64,000 nt of DNA, from the NCBI GenBank assembly GCA_045616445.1, contig JAZLGR010000026.1, forward strand, positions 62,001 to 126,000. Reading direction: 5' to 3'. The position numbers and the translations under genes are program-made. This document shows positions 34,337 to 43,520 of the stretch, one piece after another; position 1 is the first letter of the stretch; every line of letters begins with the position of its first letter. The stretch comes from Fimousia sp045616445. GTDB taxonomy: Bacteria > Bacillota > Clostridia > Lachnospirales > Lachnospiraceae. The notes beneath the pieces were generated by a model. That model was given only the letters and a program-made list of their open reading frames with translations, was not told the DNA's origin and did not search any database.

Positions 34337-35635
34337 TTAGCTTACCTGAAGAATAAATTTCTTTAATTCCTTTTCTGTTTCAACAAGCTTGATCTGTCCT
34401 CCTAATTCCTGGAGTTTTTCATCAAACTTTTCATATCCACGATGAATATATCCAATGCTGTCAACCTGTGTAATACCTTCTGCAGCTAAACCTGCAATTA
34501 CAAGAGCAGCACCAGCACGTAAATCAGGAGCACTTACTTCAGCTCCGGTATACTTTTCAACACCGGTAATAAATGCAGTGTTACCTTCTACCTGAATTTT
34601 AGCACCCATACGTGTCAGTTCATCTACATAGCGGAAACGGTTTTCAAAGATGCTTTCTGTAACCACGCTGATTCCTTCAGATAATGCTAAGGTGATTGCC
34701 ATCTGAGGCTGCATATCTGTTGGAAATCCTGGATATGGAAGTGTCTTCACCTGAGTTGGTTTTAATCTCTTTGTTGCAACAACACGAACCGCATCATCAA
34801 ATTCATGTACTTCTGCGCCAATTTCAAGAAGCTTTGCTGTGATGGATTCTAAGTGTTTTGGGATGACATTCTTGATTGTGATATCACCCTTGGTACAAAC
34901 TGCTGCCACCATAAATGTTCCTGCTTCAATCTGATCAGGAATGATGGAGTATTCACAGTTACCAAACTTTTCAACACCCTTGATACGAATCACATCTGTA
35001 CCTGCACCACGGATATCTGCACCCATGCAGTTTAAGAAGTTTGCCACATCAACAATGTGTGGTTCCTTCGCAGCATTCTCGATGACTGTGTTACCTTCTG
35101 CTAAAGAAGCCGCCATCATAACATTGATTGTCGCTCCTACAGAGACAACATCCATGTAAATATGTGTTCCAACAAGACGTTCTGCTTCTGCTTTGATCAT
35201 GCCGTGCTCAATTGTTACCTTCGCACCCAGTGCTTCAAAGCCCTTGATATGCTGATCGATTGGTCTTGCACCAATGGCACATCCTCCTGGAAGAACAACT
35301 TCTGCTTTTTTATATTTACCCAGCATAGCGCCGATTAAATAGTAGGATGCACGAATCTTACGGATAAATTCGTTGTCTACTACTTCGCCCGGTTTGATCC
35401 CACCGCCGGAAATGATTACTTCATTATCTCCAATTCTATGAACAGTGGCACCAATTCCCTCCATGGCCTGAAGTAAAACGTTAATGTCACGAACGTTAGG
35501 CATGTTGTCAATGTGACAATTGCCGTCGGTCATAACTGCTGCTGCTAAAACAGGAAGTGCTGCATTCTTAGCTCCGCCAATTACTACTTCTCCAACCAGA
35601 GGATTTCCACCTTTAATCACGTATTTCTGTTCCAT
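34337..35635 (-). CDS. murA: UDP-N-acetylglucosamine 1-carboxyvinyltransferase
   Basis: 432 residues from MEQKYVIKGG (35635), which has GAGGTG six bases upstream; the longer frame would begin with GTG inside that ribosome site. It transfers enolpyruvate from PEP to UDP-GlcNAc, the first committed step of peptidoglycan. The family motif GGAKNAALPVLAAAVM is at about 15-30. The fosfomycin-target loop reads LPGGCAIGARPIDQH, with the catalytic Cys present, so the enzyme should be fosfomycin-sensitive. LRAGAALVIAGLAAEG is near the C-terminus. Confidence 0.97.
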   Translation of the reverse strand: MEQKYVIKGGNPLVGEVVIGGAKNAALPVLAAAVMTDGNCHIDNMPNVRDINVLLQAMEGIGATVHRIGDNEVIISGGGIKPGEVVDNEFIRKIRASYYLIGAMLGKYKKAEVVLPGGCAIGARPIDQHIKGFEALGAKVTIEHGMIKAEAERLVGTHIYMDVVSVGATINVMMAASLAEGNTVIENAAKEPHIVDVANFLNCMGADIRGAGTDVIRIKGVEKFGNCEYSIIPDQIEAGTFMVAAVCTKGDITIKNVIPKHLESITAKLLEIGAEVHEFDDAVRVVATKRLKPTQVKTLPYPGFPTDMQPQMAITLALSEGISVVTESIFENRFRYVDELTRMGAKIQVEGNTAFITGVEKYTGAEVSAPDLRAGAALVIAGLAAEGITQVDSIGYIHRGYEKFDEKLQELGGQIKLVETEKELKKFILQVS

Positions 35636-35734
35636 CATTTGCACCTCAATATTGTATATCTATCTAAAATAAAACTGAATTTTTTATATAATTGACCTAA
35701 TTTTAAACCTAGTTTTACACACTAAAACAATTAT

Positions 35735-35762
35735 ATTATAGCATACAATTAATTTTTGTAAA
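35735..35762 (-). promoter_or_regulatory. Promoter of murA
   Basis: Read on the minus strand: TTTACA (35762-35757), 16-base spacer, TATAAT (35740-35735), about 95 bases ahead of the start. Confidence 0.55.
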
Positions 35763-35788
35763 TCGGAAAATACAGCCATCGAAAAAAG

Positions 35789-36280
35789 TTAAAGATTTCG
35801 TAATACTTCTTCTAAAACCTCTCCGATATCCATTCCGTCTACAGGAATAATCACGTCAGAATACTTCTCATAGAGTGGAGAACGCTCGTTATAAATATCA
35901 AGAAGTGTCTGTCCATCCTGCATGGCTACGCCACGTTTTTTCAGGTTGCCGACACGTCGATTGATCTCCTCATAAGACAATTTTAAATAGATGACTTTAC
36001 TGATGGCATGAAGATGCTCCATGGCCTCTTCTCCATAAACCACACTTCCTCCCGGTGCTATGACTGTCCGTTCCACAAGGACGTCCCGATTGACCTGATT
36101 TTCAATTTTCTTGAATTCTTCCAGTCCTTTTTTCGCGATGATCTCTCGAAGCAGCATCCCTTCCTGTCTCTGAATAGAAAGGTCAGTATCGAGAAAATCA
36201 TAATTGATGGCCTTGGCAAGCAGAACTCCTATGGTACTCTTACCTGCCCCCGGCATCCCAAGTAATGTAATGTTATCCAT
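35789..36280 (-). CDS. aroK: Shikimate kinase
   Basis: 163 residues from MDNITLLGMPGAGKST (36280); the longer frame only extends back through the upstream gene. The P-loop is GMPGAGKST, then DTDLSIQRQEGMLLREII (the shikimate-binding DxD region), APGGSVVYGEEAM, and the lid YEEINRRVGNLKKRGV, where the usual RPLL is replaced. The PGGS motif is a slight variant of the usual GGG. It phosphorylates shikimate at the 3-hydroxyl. The start lies one base after the stop of the flavin reductase gene. Confidence 0.86.
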   Translation of the reverse strand: MDNITLLGMPGAGKSTIGVLLAKAINYDFLDTDLSIQRQEGMLLREIIAKKGLEEFKKIENQVNRDVLVERTVIAPGGSVVYGEEAMEHLHAISKVIYLKLSYEEINRRVGNLKKRGVAMQDGQTLLDIYNERSPLYEKYSDVIIPVDGMDIGEVLEEVLRNL

Positions 36281-36281
36281 C

Positions 36282-36866
36282 TTACTTTTTCCTTTTTCTT
36301 TTCTTCTTCTTTCGAACCGAATATCCGAAAGTCCCAAGTTTGCTTCCTGTCTCAAAATATCCGCCATGGGAATAAACAAGCGGCTGTGCCTGGTCTAGAT
36401 GGAAGGTTCCCTTCTCATCCATGTAGCGGTCGTCCACCATCACATTTACCACCTCGGCAAGAAACATATGATGTGATCCCAGCTCTTTGACTTCTGTCAC
36501 TCTGCATTCGATATTGACAGGGCTTTCCTCGATGATCGGAACATCCACCACCATGGCCTGCCCCTTTGTCAAATGCATCTGCTCGAATTTATCCATATCT
36601 CTCCCGGATCGAACGCCAACAAAATCTGTCGCTTTCGTAAGCTCCTTCGTCGTAAGATTGATGACGAATTCTCCCGTCTCTCTGATCATCTGATAAGAAT
36701 GGCGTTCCGGTCTGACAGAAATATAAGTCATCGGTGGATTGGTACAGATCGTACCAGTCCACGCGATGGTAAGTACATTATCTTCTCCATCCTTACCTCG
36801 ACAGGTCACCATGACCGCTGGAAGAGGATAGATCATATTGCCCGGTTTCCAAGACACTTTTGCCAT
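36282..36866 (-). CDS. Flavin reductase-like FMN-binding protein
   Basis: 194 residues. The flavin reductase-like split-barrel fold is indicated by WKPGNMIYPLPAVMVTCRG, TIAWTGTICTNPPMTYISVRPERHSY, GEFVINLTTKELTKATD and HHMFLAEVVNVMVDD. Such proteins bind FMN and reduce it or act as oxidoreductases; the substrate is unknown. The C-terminus is strikingly basic (SVRKKKKRKRKK). It is between a HIT protein gene and aroK with almost no spacing. Confidence 0.88.
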   Translation of the reverse strand: MAKVSWKPGNMIYPLPAVMVTCRGKDGEDNVLTIAWTGTICTNPPMTYISVRPERHSYQMIRETGEFVINLTTKELTKATDFVGVRSGRDMDKFEQMHLTKGQAMVVDVPIIEESPVNIECRVTEVKELGSHHMFLAEVVNVMVDDRYMDEKGTFHLDQAQPLVYSHGGYFETGSKLGTFGYSVRKKKKRKRKK

Positions 36867-36868
36867 AA

Positions 36869-37285
36869 TTAGAATCCTTTTTTGATTTCAGCAATGATTT
36901 CAGATTTTTCTTCATCAGTGACATTGCCTGGTTTCCATGTGAGACGCACCTGATCATCTTCATAACGTGGAATCAGATGAAGATGGAAATGAAATACTGT
37001 CTGTCCAGCGATGGAGCCATTGTTCTGTAAGATGTTCATGCCATCCATGTTTAATGTCTTCTTCATTGCCTTTGCCACTTTATTGGCAACCTTAAATACA
37101 TGTGCTGCTGTTTCTTCATCAAGATCAAACATGTCATCTGCATGTTCTTTTGGAAGAATGAGGGCATGGCCTCTGGAAGCTGGACCTGCATCTAAAATTA
37201 CTTTTACAATATCATCTTCATAAATGGCTTCTGCAGGCCAGATACCATTTGCTAAATTACAAAAAATACAATCCTGTTTCTTCAT
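36869..37285 (-). CDS. HIT-family nucleotide hydrolase
   Basis: 138 residues. The histidine triad is HFHLHLIPRY at about 98-107. CIFCNLANG near the start, with the pair of Cys, and DAGPASRGHALILPKEH are typical of the Hint branch, which hydrolyses purine nucleoside phosphoramidates. The start codon lies 29 bases inside the glgB-like gene, so the two are coupled. Confidence 0.92.
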   Translation of the reverse strand: MKKQDCIFCNLANGIWPAEAIYEDDIVKVILDAGPASRGHALILPKEHADDMFDLDEETAAHVFKVANKVAKAMKKTLNMDGMNILQNNGSIAGQTVFHFHLHLIPRYEDDQVRLTWKPGNVTDEEKSEIIAEIKKGF

Positions 37286-39437
37286 CTCGTTTTAAATCCT
37301 TTCTATTTCTTCTCTCTAATACTACGAGAGACTGTTTTGCAATATTTAAGGTGATGTAGTATGGGAATCCACGCATCTCTTCTTCCTTCACGGAGATGAA
37401 TCCATTATCGTATAATCCCAATCCACCATATTTTTTATCGTCACTAGAGAATACCTGCTGGTATACATGATCGGCAGGAAGTCCCAGTTTATAGTTTTCA
37501 TAGTCCATTGGTGTGAAGTTACAGATGAAGATCAATTCTTCTCTTGTCTTCAAATTCTTACGCATGAAGGAAACAACCTCTGCTTCCCCTGGTTTGGTCA
37601 GCCATTCCACTGCATCATGCTCATAATCAGTTTCATATAATACATGATGATTGCGATAGAAATGAATCGCATCGTAGCTGTAGTCATGGAGCTGTTTATG
37701 ATATTCATTGTTCAGAATATCCCAGTCTAAACTTCCATGCACATCCCATGGATTCCACTGTGCAAACTCCTGTCCCATGAAGAAATGTTTCTTTCCACGC
37801 ATACCAACCAAAAAGCCGTAAAGCATACGAATGTTGGCAAACTTTGTGAAACGATCTCCCGGCATTCTTGAAATCATGGTGCCTCCCATAAAGTCAAATC
37901 GATGGGAGAGCTTGATGATATGTGCTTCACTGTTGTTCATCTTGGCAAAGAGATTCTCCTTGCTGTTATCTTCTTCACGCTGAGCATAATTATCCTTCTT
38001 CATGTGGGAAATCAATGGTCCCACATGGTTACCTGCCCACTCAAAGGTTGGATTGAAGGTTCCCTTAAAGGATTTCGGAATACGTTCTGTGATAATAAAG
38101 CATCCTTCATCCCTGCTTTTTACCAGCTCCTGAAAATCTTCAAGCAGCTGTCTGCTCTCTTCATTGGCACGATAGTACTGGTCAAAGAGTAAACTGTCGA
38201 TGGCAGAAAGTCTGAATCCATCCACATGCATTTCCTCCATCCAGTATTCGGCACTGGATAAGACATAGTTGCGCACCTGCTTTTTGGAGAAGTCGAATGC
38301 AGCGCAGTCCCACTTCATCATATTGTTGCGTTCCGGTGCATCGGTCTCAAAAAGATGAGTTCCATCAAAGTTTGTCATACCAGATGGATCATTGGACATG
38401 CCTGCGATCATCCAGTCAACGATTACCCCGATTCCATGGAGGTGAAGATAGTTGATCAGGAAACGAAGTCCCCTTCCTCTGCCGTATCGGGCAGTTGGAG
38501 CGAAAAATCCATATACTTCATGTCCAATGGTTTCTTCACGGAGATGCTCCTGCAGTCCCAGTAACTGGACATGGGTATAACCCATATAGGTCACATACTC
38601 TTCCAACTGATATGCCAGTTCCTTGTAGGAAAAGTAGCGATTATTGTCTTCTATATTCTTTCTCCAGGATCCCAGATGCACTTCATAAATTGCAATGGCC
38701 TTTTTGTGTGGATTGGATTCCTTACGTTCGATCATCCATCTGCGGTCTTCCCACACAAAGCGGTTGATATTGGCAATAACGGAAGCATTCTTCGGTGGTA
38801 CTTCATACTGGTTGGCAAATGGATCTGCCTTCATGAAGATATCGCCCTTTTGTGTTTTGATTTCGAATTTATAGTACATACCAACGGTCGCATCGGGAAT
38901 AAAGATTTCAAATACGCCGCCGACACTTCTCTTGATCATCGGATGTACACGTCCATCCCAGTGGTTGAAATCTCCAACCACGCTGACCCTTCTCGCATTC
39001 GGTGCCCACACAGCAAAATGTACTCCGGCAACGCCATTGATAATCATCGGATGCGCACCCAAATATTTGTAACTGTCAATCCATTCTCCCTCTTCCCACT
39101 TGGCCAGCATCTTCTTGTCAAGCTGTAATGGATAGGCATATGGATCCCTCAGATAACTCTCTGTTCCATCCTTAAAAACCCAACGAATATGATAAGGAAT
39201 ATCAAATTTATGTGGCAGATATACAGCAAAAATATCGGTTCGTTCAATATTATCCATTGGATATTCACGATCCTCAATCTCTAGATAGGCTTCCTCCGCA
39301 TTCGGATGATAACAGCTGATTACCTGTCCGTTATTCACCACGTGGCGTCCCAAAATCTGGTCTGGCCTGGAGTTATCCCCATAGTTTAACTGAAGAACTT
39401 GATCTTTATTTAAAACTCTACCAACCTCAGGTCTCAT
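37257..39437 (-). CDS. GlgB-family protein with altered catalytic residues
   Basis: 726 residues with the full GlgB order: two N-terminal beta modules (the second, FAVWAPNARRVSVVGDFNHW at 141-160, is CBM48), a GH13 barrel and a C-terminal beta domain. Flanking family motifs are strong: MPGDRFTKFANIRMLYGF and KKHFFMGQEFAQW. However, region II reads DGFRLSAIDS, with Ser411 where branching enzymes have the nucleophile Asp (RVDAV). Region IV reads SHRFD, with Arg513 in place of the transition-state Asp. Region I reads DWMIAGM, lacking its His. Only the acid Glu451 (ITERIP) remains. A catalytic branching role is unlikely; glycogen binding or regulation is inference. Confidence 0.85.
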   Translation of the reverse strand: MRPEVGRVLNKDQVLQLNYGDNSRPDQILGRHVVNNGQVISCYHPNAEEAYLEIEDREYPMDNIERTDIFAVYLPHKFDIPYHIRWVFKDGTESYLRDPYAYPLQLDKKMLAKWEEGEWIDSYKYLGAHPMIINGVAGVHFAVWAPNARRVSVVGDFNHWDGRVHPMIKRSVGGVFEIFIPDATVGMYYKFEIKTQKGDIFMKADPFANQYEVPPKNASVIANINRFVWEDRRWMIERKESNPHKKAIAIYEVHLGSWRKNIEDNNRYFSYKELAYQLEEYVTYMGYTHVQLLGLQEHLREETIGHEVYGFFAPTARYGRGRGLRFLINYLHLHGIGVIVDWMIAGMSNDPSGMTNFDGTHLFETDAPERNNMMKWDCAAFDFSKKQVRNYVLSSAEYWMEEMHVDGFRLSAIDSLLFDQYYRANEESRQLLEDFQELVKSRDEGCFIITERIPKSFKGTFNPTFEWAGNHVGPLISHMKKDNYAQREEDNSKENLFAKMNNSEAHIIKLSHRFDFMGGTMISRMPGDRFTKFANIRMLYGFLVGMRGKKHFFMGQEFAQWNPWDVHGSLDWDILNNEYHKQLHDYSYDAIHFYRNHHVLYETDYEHDAVEWLTKPGEAEVVSFMRKNLKTREELIFICNFTPMDYENYKLGLPADHVYQQVFSSDDKKYGGLGLYDNGFISVKEEEMRGFPYYITLNIAKQSLVVLERRNRKDLKRDEETGLYFL

Positions 39438-39567
39438 AATTTCACCGCCTTTATATAATTATTACTATAGTTTCGTCCTTTATGGTCTATTTCACTAATT
39501 TTATTTTATCAAAGAACCCGTCATCACGCAAATAGTGACTCCAAAAAAGAGTTTCCTACGCAAAAAA

Positions 39568-39594
39568 TCCGAAGTGATGTCTCTTCACTCCGGA
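39568..39594 (-). terminator. Terminator of the dnaX-ybaB-recR operon
   Basis: On the minus strand TCCGGAGTGA pairs with TCACTTCGGA (one G-U pair) and is followed by TTTTTTGCG. It lies just after the recR stop. Confidence 0.8.
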
Positions 39595-39599
39595 TCAAT

Positions 39600-40196
39600 T
39601 TACATTTCTGTTCGGCCTTCCAACGCACGAAGAAGGGTTACTTCATCGATATATTCCAAATCACCGCCAACCGGTACCCCGCTGGCAATCTTCGTAATCT
39701 TGATGCCTGTTGGCTTTACCAGTTTGCTGATGTACATTGCCGTTGTCTCGCCTTCTAAGCTTGAATTGGTTGCAAGGATAATCTCTTTCACATCGCCCTG
39801 AAGCCTTGTGATCAGCTCCTTCAACCGGATATCATTGGGACCAATCCCAATCATTGGTGAGATGGCACCATGCAGTACATGGTATACCCCTTCAAACTTA
39901 CCTGTTTTTTCATAGGCAGCCAAATCTCTAGTATTTTCCACAACCATGATCACACTGTGATCACGCTTGGAGCTTGCACAGATTGGACAGATCTCCTGAT
40001 CCGTCAATGTACAGCATTCTTTGCAGTAATGGATCTTTTTCTTTGTCGTCAGAATCGTCTCTGCCAATCTTTCTACCTGATCATCTGGCATATTGATGAC
40101 ATGAAATGCCAGCTTCTGTGCAGATTTTGCACCTATTCCCGGAAGTCGGGAAAATTCATCGATCAGATTGGTAATCGCATCGCTGTAATAATTCAT
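39600..40196 (-). CDS. recR: Recombination mediator RecR
   Basis: 198 residues. An N-terminal helix-hairpin-helix (LIDEFSRLPGIGAKSAQKLAFHV) precedes the zinc finger CKECCTLTDQEICPIC and a Toprim domain (VMVVENTRDLAAYE ... ILATNSSLEGETTAMYI). It works with RecO and RecF to load RecA at gaps. It is coupled to ybaB by a one-base TAATG overlap. Confidence 0.97.
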   Translation of the reverse strand: MNYYSDAITNLIDEFSRLPGIGAKSAQKLAFHVINMPDDQVERLAETILTTKKKIHYCKECCTLTDQEICPICASSKRDHSVIMVVENTRDLAAYEKTGKFEGVYHVLHGAISPMIGIGPNDIRLKELITRLQGDVKEIILATNSSLEGETTAMYISKLVKPTGIKITKIASGVPVGGDLEYIDEVTLLRALEGRTEM

Positions 40197-40546
40197 TAGA
40201 AAGGCATTCCTCCGCCCATTCCACCTGTAGCGCCGCCTAACTTAGCGTCTGCATCATCCTGCATCTGTGTTAATGCATCGTTGATTGCTACTACAAGAAG
40301 ATCTTCTAACATTTCGATATCATCTGGATCTACAACTTCTTCTGCTAAAGAAATTTCTAATACTTCTTTTTTACCGGAGAGTTTTACTTTTACAACTCCA
40401 CCGCCTGCTGTTGCTTCATAAACGGCTTCTTCTAATTCTTTCTGAGCCTGTTCCATCTTTCTCTGCATCTTCTGAGCCTGTTTCATTAACTGATTCATGT
40501 TACCCATGCCCATACCGCCTGGGAAACCGCCACCACGTCTTGCCAT
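40196..40546 (-). CDS. YbaB/EbfC nucleoid-associated protein
   Basis: 116 residues from MARRGGGFPGG (40546), which has TAAGGAGG six bases upstream. It has a Gly-rich N-terminus, a coiled helix (MNQLMKQAQKMQRKMEQAQKELEE split across the hinge) and the YbaB core VYEATAGGGVVKVKLSGKKEVLEI. It binds DNA as a dimer. The dnaX-ybaB-recR order is widely conserved. Confidence 0.94.
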   Translation of the reverse strand: MARRGGGFPGGMGMGNMNQLMKQAQKMQRKMEQAQKELEEAVYEATAGGGVVKVKLSGKKEVLEISLAEEVVDPDDIEMLEDLLVVAINDALTQMQDDADAKLGGATGGMGGGMPF

Positions 40547-40571
40547 AATTGCCTCCTTATATTTACATCGT

Positions 40572-42179
40572 TTAGTTATCTTCAAATTCGACATCAAAAT
40601 TGATTTTACTTACGTCGAAATAATCTTTGTTTTCTACCTGTGTTTTTTCATCCAGCTGATATTCCAAAACAAGCTTTCTCTGTACCAGATCGGAAAGCTG
40701 CTTTTCCAATTCTTTGAGTCGTTCACTGCGATCAAAATAAGCTTTTCCATCCTTGCCGTCTTCATTGTTGGCAAAGAGCAGACACAAATGCTCGCTGTCT
40801 TCCCGAACGATCATTCTTGCAGCCTGTAAGTACTTACGCACCCTTGGATGTAGCTTCATCTTTAAGCTGCTCCACTGCTTTGCGATTCCTGCAAGTTCTG
40901 CAAGGGTTGCCGGTTCGAATACTTTACGAATATGATCCTGTACTTTCGCTTCTTCATGGGCCTTCACCGTTTCGGTTCCGGACATTGAAGCTACCACAGG
41001 TGCTGCTGCTACCGGACGGGATTCTAATTCCACAAGTTTTGCTTCCATCTGTCGAAGGCGATCTAAGATACTGTCATAGTTCGTCTCCATCTGTGGTTTA
41101 CAAAGCTTAATGAATGCCACTTCCGTCAGTACACGCTTGTTGGTGGAAAATTTGATCTCATTGAGTAATTCGGACAGTACACGAATATAGCGCATCAGGA
41201 CATCGCTGTCGATTCCCTGTGCTTCTGCCTTCATACTTTCAAGATTATCTCTGGAAATATCAAGGGTATCTTCCTGAATATCACCACTCTTGATCAGGAG
41301 CATATTACGCAGATGCCACATGAAATCTGTGACAAACTGGGATAGGTCTTTACCCTGCCAGATAATCTCTTCGATATAGCTCATCACTGCGTTGGTATCA
41401 CAGGCCATGATCATGCGAAGCAGATTCTGATAAATCTCCACGTCAACTGCACCTAACACATCTAACACCTTATCATAGGTAAGTTCTTCACCAAGATAGA
41501 ATGCGATACACTGATCCAGAAGACTTAATGCATCTCGCATGGAACCATCTGCTGCCTTCGCAATATAACGAATGGCTGCATCCTCCACAACGATCTTCTC
41601 CTGATCCATCAGATCCTTTAATCTGGCTGCGATGGTGTCAATGGAGATTCTTCTGAAATCATATCTTTGACATCTTGAGAGAATGGTAATTGGAATTTTG
41701 TGTGCTTCTGTTGTTGCTAAGATGAAAATAACATAGGAAGGGGGTTCTTCTAATGTCTTTAACAGCGCATTAAAAGCTCCAATGGAAAGCATATGAACTT
41801 CATCTATGATATAGACTTTATACTTTCCTTCTGTTGGAGAGTAACGAACCTGCTCTTTAATATCACGAATGTTATCGACACCATTATTGGATGCAGCATC
41901 GATTTCGATGACATTCATGGAGCTTCCATCTGCAATTGCTTTACAGGTTGGACATTCTCCACATGGACTTCCACCTACCGGATGTTCACAGTTTACTGCC
42001 TTGGCAAAAAGCTTGGCAACCGTTGTCTTACCGGTACCTCTGGTTCCACAGAACAGATATGCATGTCCTATGCGATCTGCCATCAGCTGATTCTTCAGCG
42101 TGGTTACAATATGATCCTGACCTTTGACATCGCCAAATTGATCAGGTCTGAATTTTCTATACAAAGCCATATAGGACAT
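40572..42179 (-). CDS. dnaX: DNA polymerase III gamma/tau subunit
   Basis: 535 residues from MSYMALYRKFRPD (42179), with AAGGAGG eight bases upstream. The AAA+ clamp loader has Walker A FCGTRGTGKTT (about 44-54), the zinc module CEHPVGGSPCGECPTC, Walker B KVYIIDEVHMLS, and the SRC motif TILSRCQRYDFRR. The C-terminal region (about 360-535) is the tau-type polymerase-binding part. No clear slippery A-run for frameshifting to gamma was noticed. It loads the sliding clamp. Confidence 0.97.
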   Translation of the reverse strand: MSYMALYRKFRPDQFGDVKGQDHIVTTLKNQLMADRIGHAYLFCGTRGTGKTTVAKLFAKAVNCEHPVGGSPCGECPTCKAIADGSSMNVIEIDAASNNGVDNIRDIKEQVRYSPTEGKYKVYIIDEVHMLSIGAFNALLKTLEEPPSYVIFILATTEAHKIPITILSRCQRYDFRRISIDTIAARLKDLMDQEKIVVEDAAIRYIAKAADGSMRDALSLLDQCIAFYLGEELTYDKVLDVLGAVDVEIYQNLLRMIMACDTNAVMSYIEEIIWQGKDLSQFVTDFMWHLRNMLLIKSGDIQEDTLDISRDNLESMKAEAQGIDSDVLMRYIRVLSELLNEIKFSTNKRVLTEVAFIKLCKPQMETNYDSILDRLRQMEAKLVELESRPVAAAPVVASMSGTETVKAHEEAKVQDHIRKVFEPATLAELAGIAKQWSSLKMKLHPRVRKYLQAARMIVREDSEHLCLLFANNEDGKDGKAYFDRSERLKELEKQLSDLVQRKLVLEYQLDEKTQVENKDYFDVSKINFDVEFEDN

Positions 42180-42205
42180 ACCCTTTTCCTCCTTCATCAG
42201 ATTAT

Positions 42206-42228
42206 TTTAACATATTAGAGATGTTAAA
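42206..42228. repeat. Inverted repeat ahead of dnaX
   Basis: TTTAACAT (42206-42213) and ATGTTAAA (42221-42228) form a perfect 8-bp inverted repeat with a 7-base centre, 27 bases before the dnaX start. It could be an operator or a weak hairpin at the end of the tad operon; there is no T run on the minus strand. Confidence 0.45.
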
Positions 42229-42250
42229 TAAAGAAGAAATCCAATGGCGG

Positions 42251-43144
42251 TTATTCTGACGGTCCGTTGCTAAAGATCGTTGTCTGAATATCCCGCACCG
42301 GCTTTTCCATGGATTTTCGAAAGAGATAGATCGTATCTGCAACAGCTCCCAAAACAGCCAGGATCAGAAGCTTCATCTGTAAGGAAGTCCATCCGAAGCG
42401 TATTCCGGTAACAAGGTAGTAACAGAGAATCAGGATAAATACAACACCCAGGGCGACTGAAACAGCCATCTCTATTTTCCATTTGATTCCGTGTTCCTCC
42501 TCTTCCTCGTCATAAAAGTCCTCCTCATAGGTATATACTGTCTCTGGCTTCACTTCCTGAACCTGATCTGTCAGCACGAGTTCGGATCTTACTTCCTCTG
42601 CCTGGTGATCCATCCTTTCCTCTGCCAGTCCTGTCAAAAGAAGTTTTGGAAAAATCCCTTTTGCCAGCTGATCATGAATCTGGTACATCATCGTCACTAA
42701 CTTCTGATTCTTATAATCCATACATTCAAGAAAGTCCTCCGTCAGCATGCGAAGCTGTTCTATGAGATCACACTGTCTGCCAGGCTGATAACAAAAACAA
42801 AGTCCGCCCTTCTGCTCATCACAGAAGATGACGGAGCTGTCTAAGATCAACCCCTCCGATGGCAGAAGAAAACTTTCAAGTTCTTCCACCGATGCTAATA
42901 TGTCCTGATAAACAGAAAGGAAATCTTTCTCTTCCATTCTGTTTCCCGTCAGTCTCTTCTTCAATGAAAGAAGTCCTGACACTTTATAATAGTAATAACT
43001 GGCATCATCGACTCTTCTCATCTCAAAGGGAAGAATGATTCTGCAGTTTTGTTCTCTGATAATTCGTTCTTCATATTCATGCCCTTCTATACGGGGCACA
43101 GCATAATAAGAAGCAAATCCTTCTCTGAGCATATGACTATTCAA
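42251..43144 (-). CDS. DUF6382-like protein, end of the tad operon
   Basis: 297 residues, starting at a TTG that overlaps the previous gene's stop and lies ten bases after GAGGAGG; the first ATG (43132) is too far from that site. The N-terminal about 180 residues (CRIILPFEMRRVDDASYYYYKVSGLLSL ... LILDSSVIFCDEQKGGLCFCY split over two strands) match the pattern of DUF6382 proteins seen in clostridial tad loci. Two membrane helices sit near 235-280. Family members often carry an FHA domain; none is visible here. A role in pilus assembly control is suggested by position only. Confidence 0.65.
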   Translation of the reverse strand: MNSHMLREGFASYYAVPRIEGHEYEERIIREQNCRIILPFEMRRVDDASYYYYKVSGLLSLKKRLTGNRMEEKDFLSVYQDILASVEELESFLLPSEGLILDSSVIFCDEQKGGLCFCYQPGRQCDLIEQLRMLTEDFLECMDYKNQKLVTMMYQIHDQLAKGIFPKLLLTGLAEERMDHQAEEVRSELVLTDQVQEVKPETVYTYEEDFYDEEEEEHGIKWKIEMAVSVALGVVFILILCYYLVTGIRFGWTSLQMKLLILAVLGAVADTIYLFRKSMEKPVRDIQTTIFSNGPSE

Positions 43145-43520
43145 GCTGCTGCCACCTCCTCATCTTCTCTGCCGGTTTCCGTAATACGGATTTACCGTGC
43201 TGCGCGATTCGAAACACCGGCATCTCACTACTAATATCAACTGATATTGTTTCTCCACTTTTTTTCACCGTAATCTTCACTTCTTTTCCAAATACGGATC
43301 TGACTGCCATTTTCTTCTTCATATCTGCCTGACAGTCCGTATATGTTTCCACCAGATTCGGGATCGTCAGTTCCTCCTGGATCAGACCAGCCGCTACGCC
43401 CGACTCATAACAATAGAAGAAAAAGAACAGAATCAACGCCAGAATGGATATGGTAAATGGCACAACAAATGCTGCCTCCACCGTCATCTTCCCTTCTTCT
43501 AATTTCCGCATGCTGAACAT
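43137..43520 (-). CDS. TadE-like minor pilin
   Basis: 127 residues from MFSMRKLEEG (43520); the ribosome site GGAGG is nine bases upstream, inside the preceding gene. The N-terminus KMTVEAAFVVPFTISILALIL is the TadE-type prepilin signature: a Glu followed by a hydrophobic helix. The rest is a short extracellular domain (KKMAVRSVFGKEVKITVKKSGE). Its processing would be by the prepilin peptidase encoded first in this operon. Confidence 0.75.
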   Translation of the reverse strand: MFSMRKLEEGKMTVEAAFVVPFTISILALILFFFFYCYESGVAAGLIQEELTIPNLVETYTDCQADMKKKMAVRSVFGKEVKITVKKSGETISVDISSEMPVFRIAQHGKSVLRKPAEKMRRWQQLE

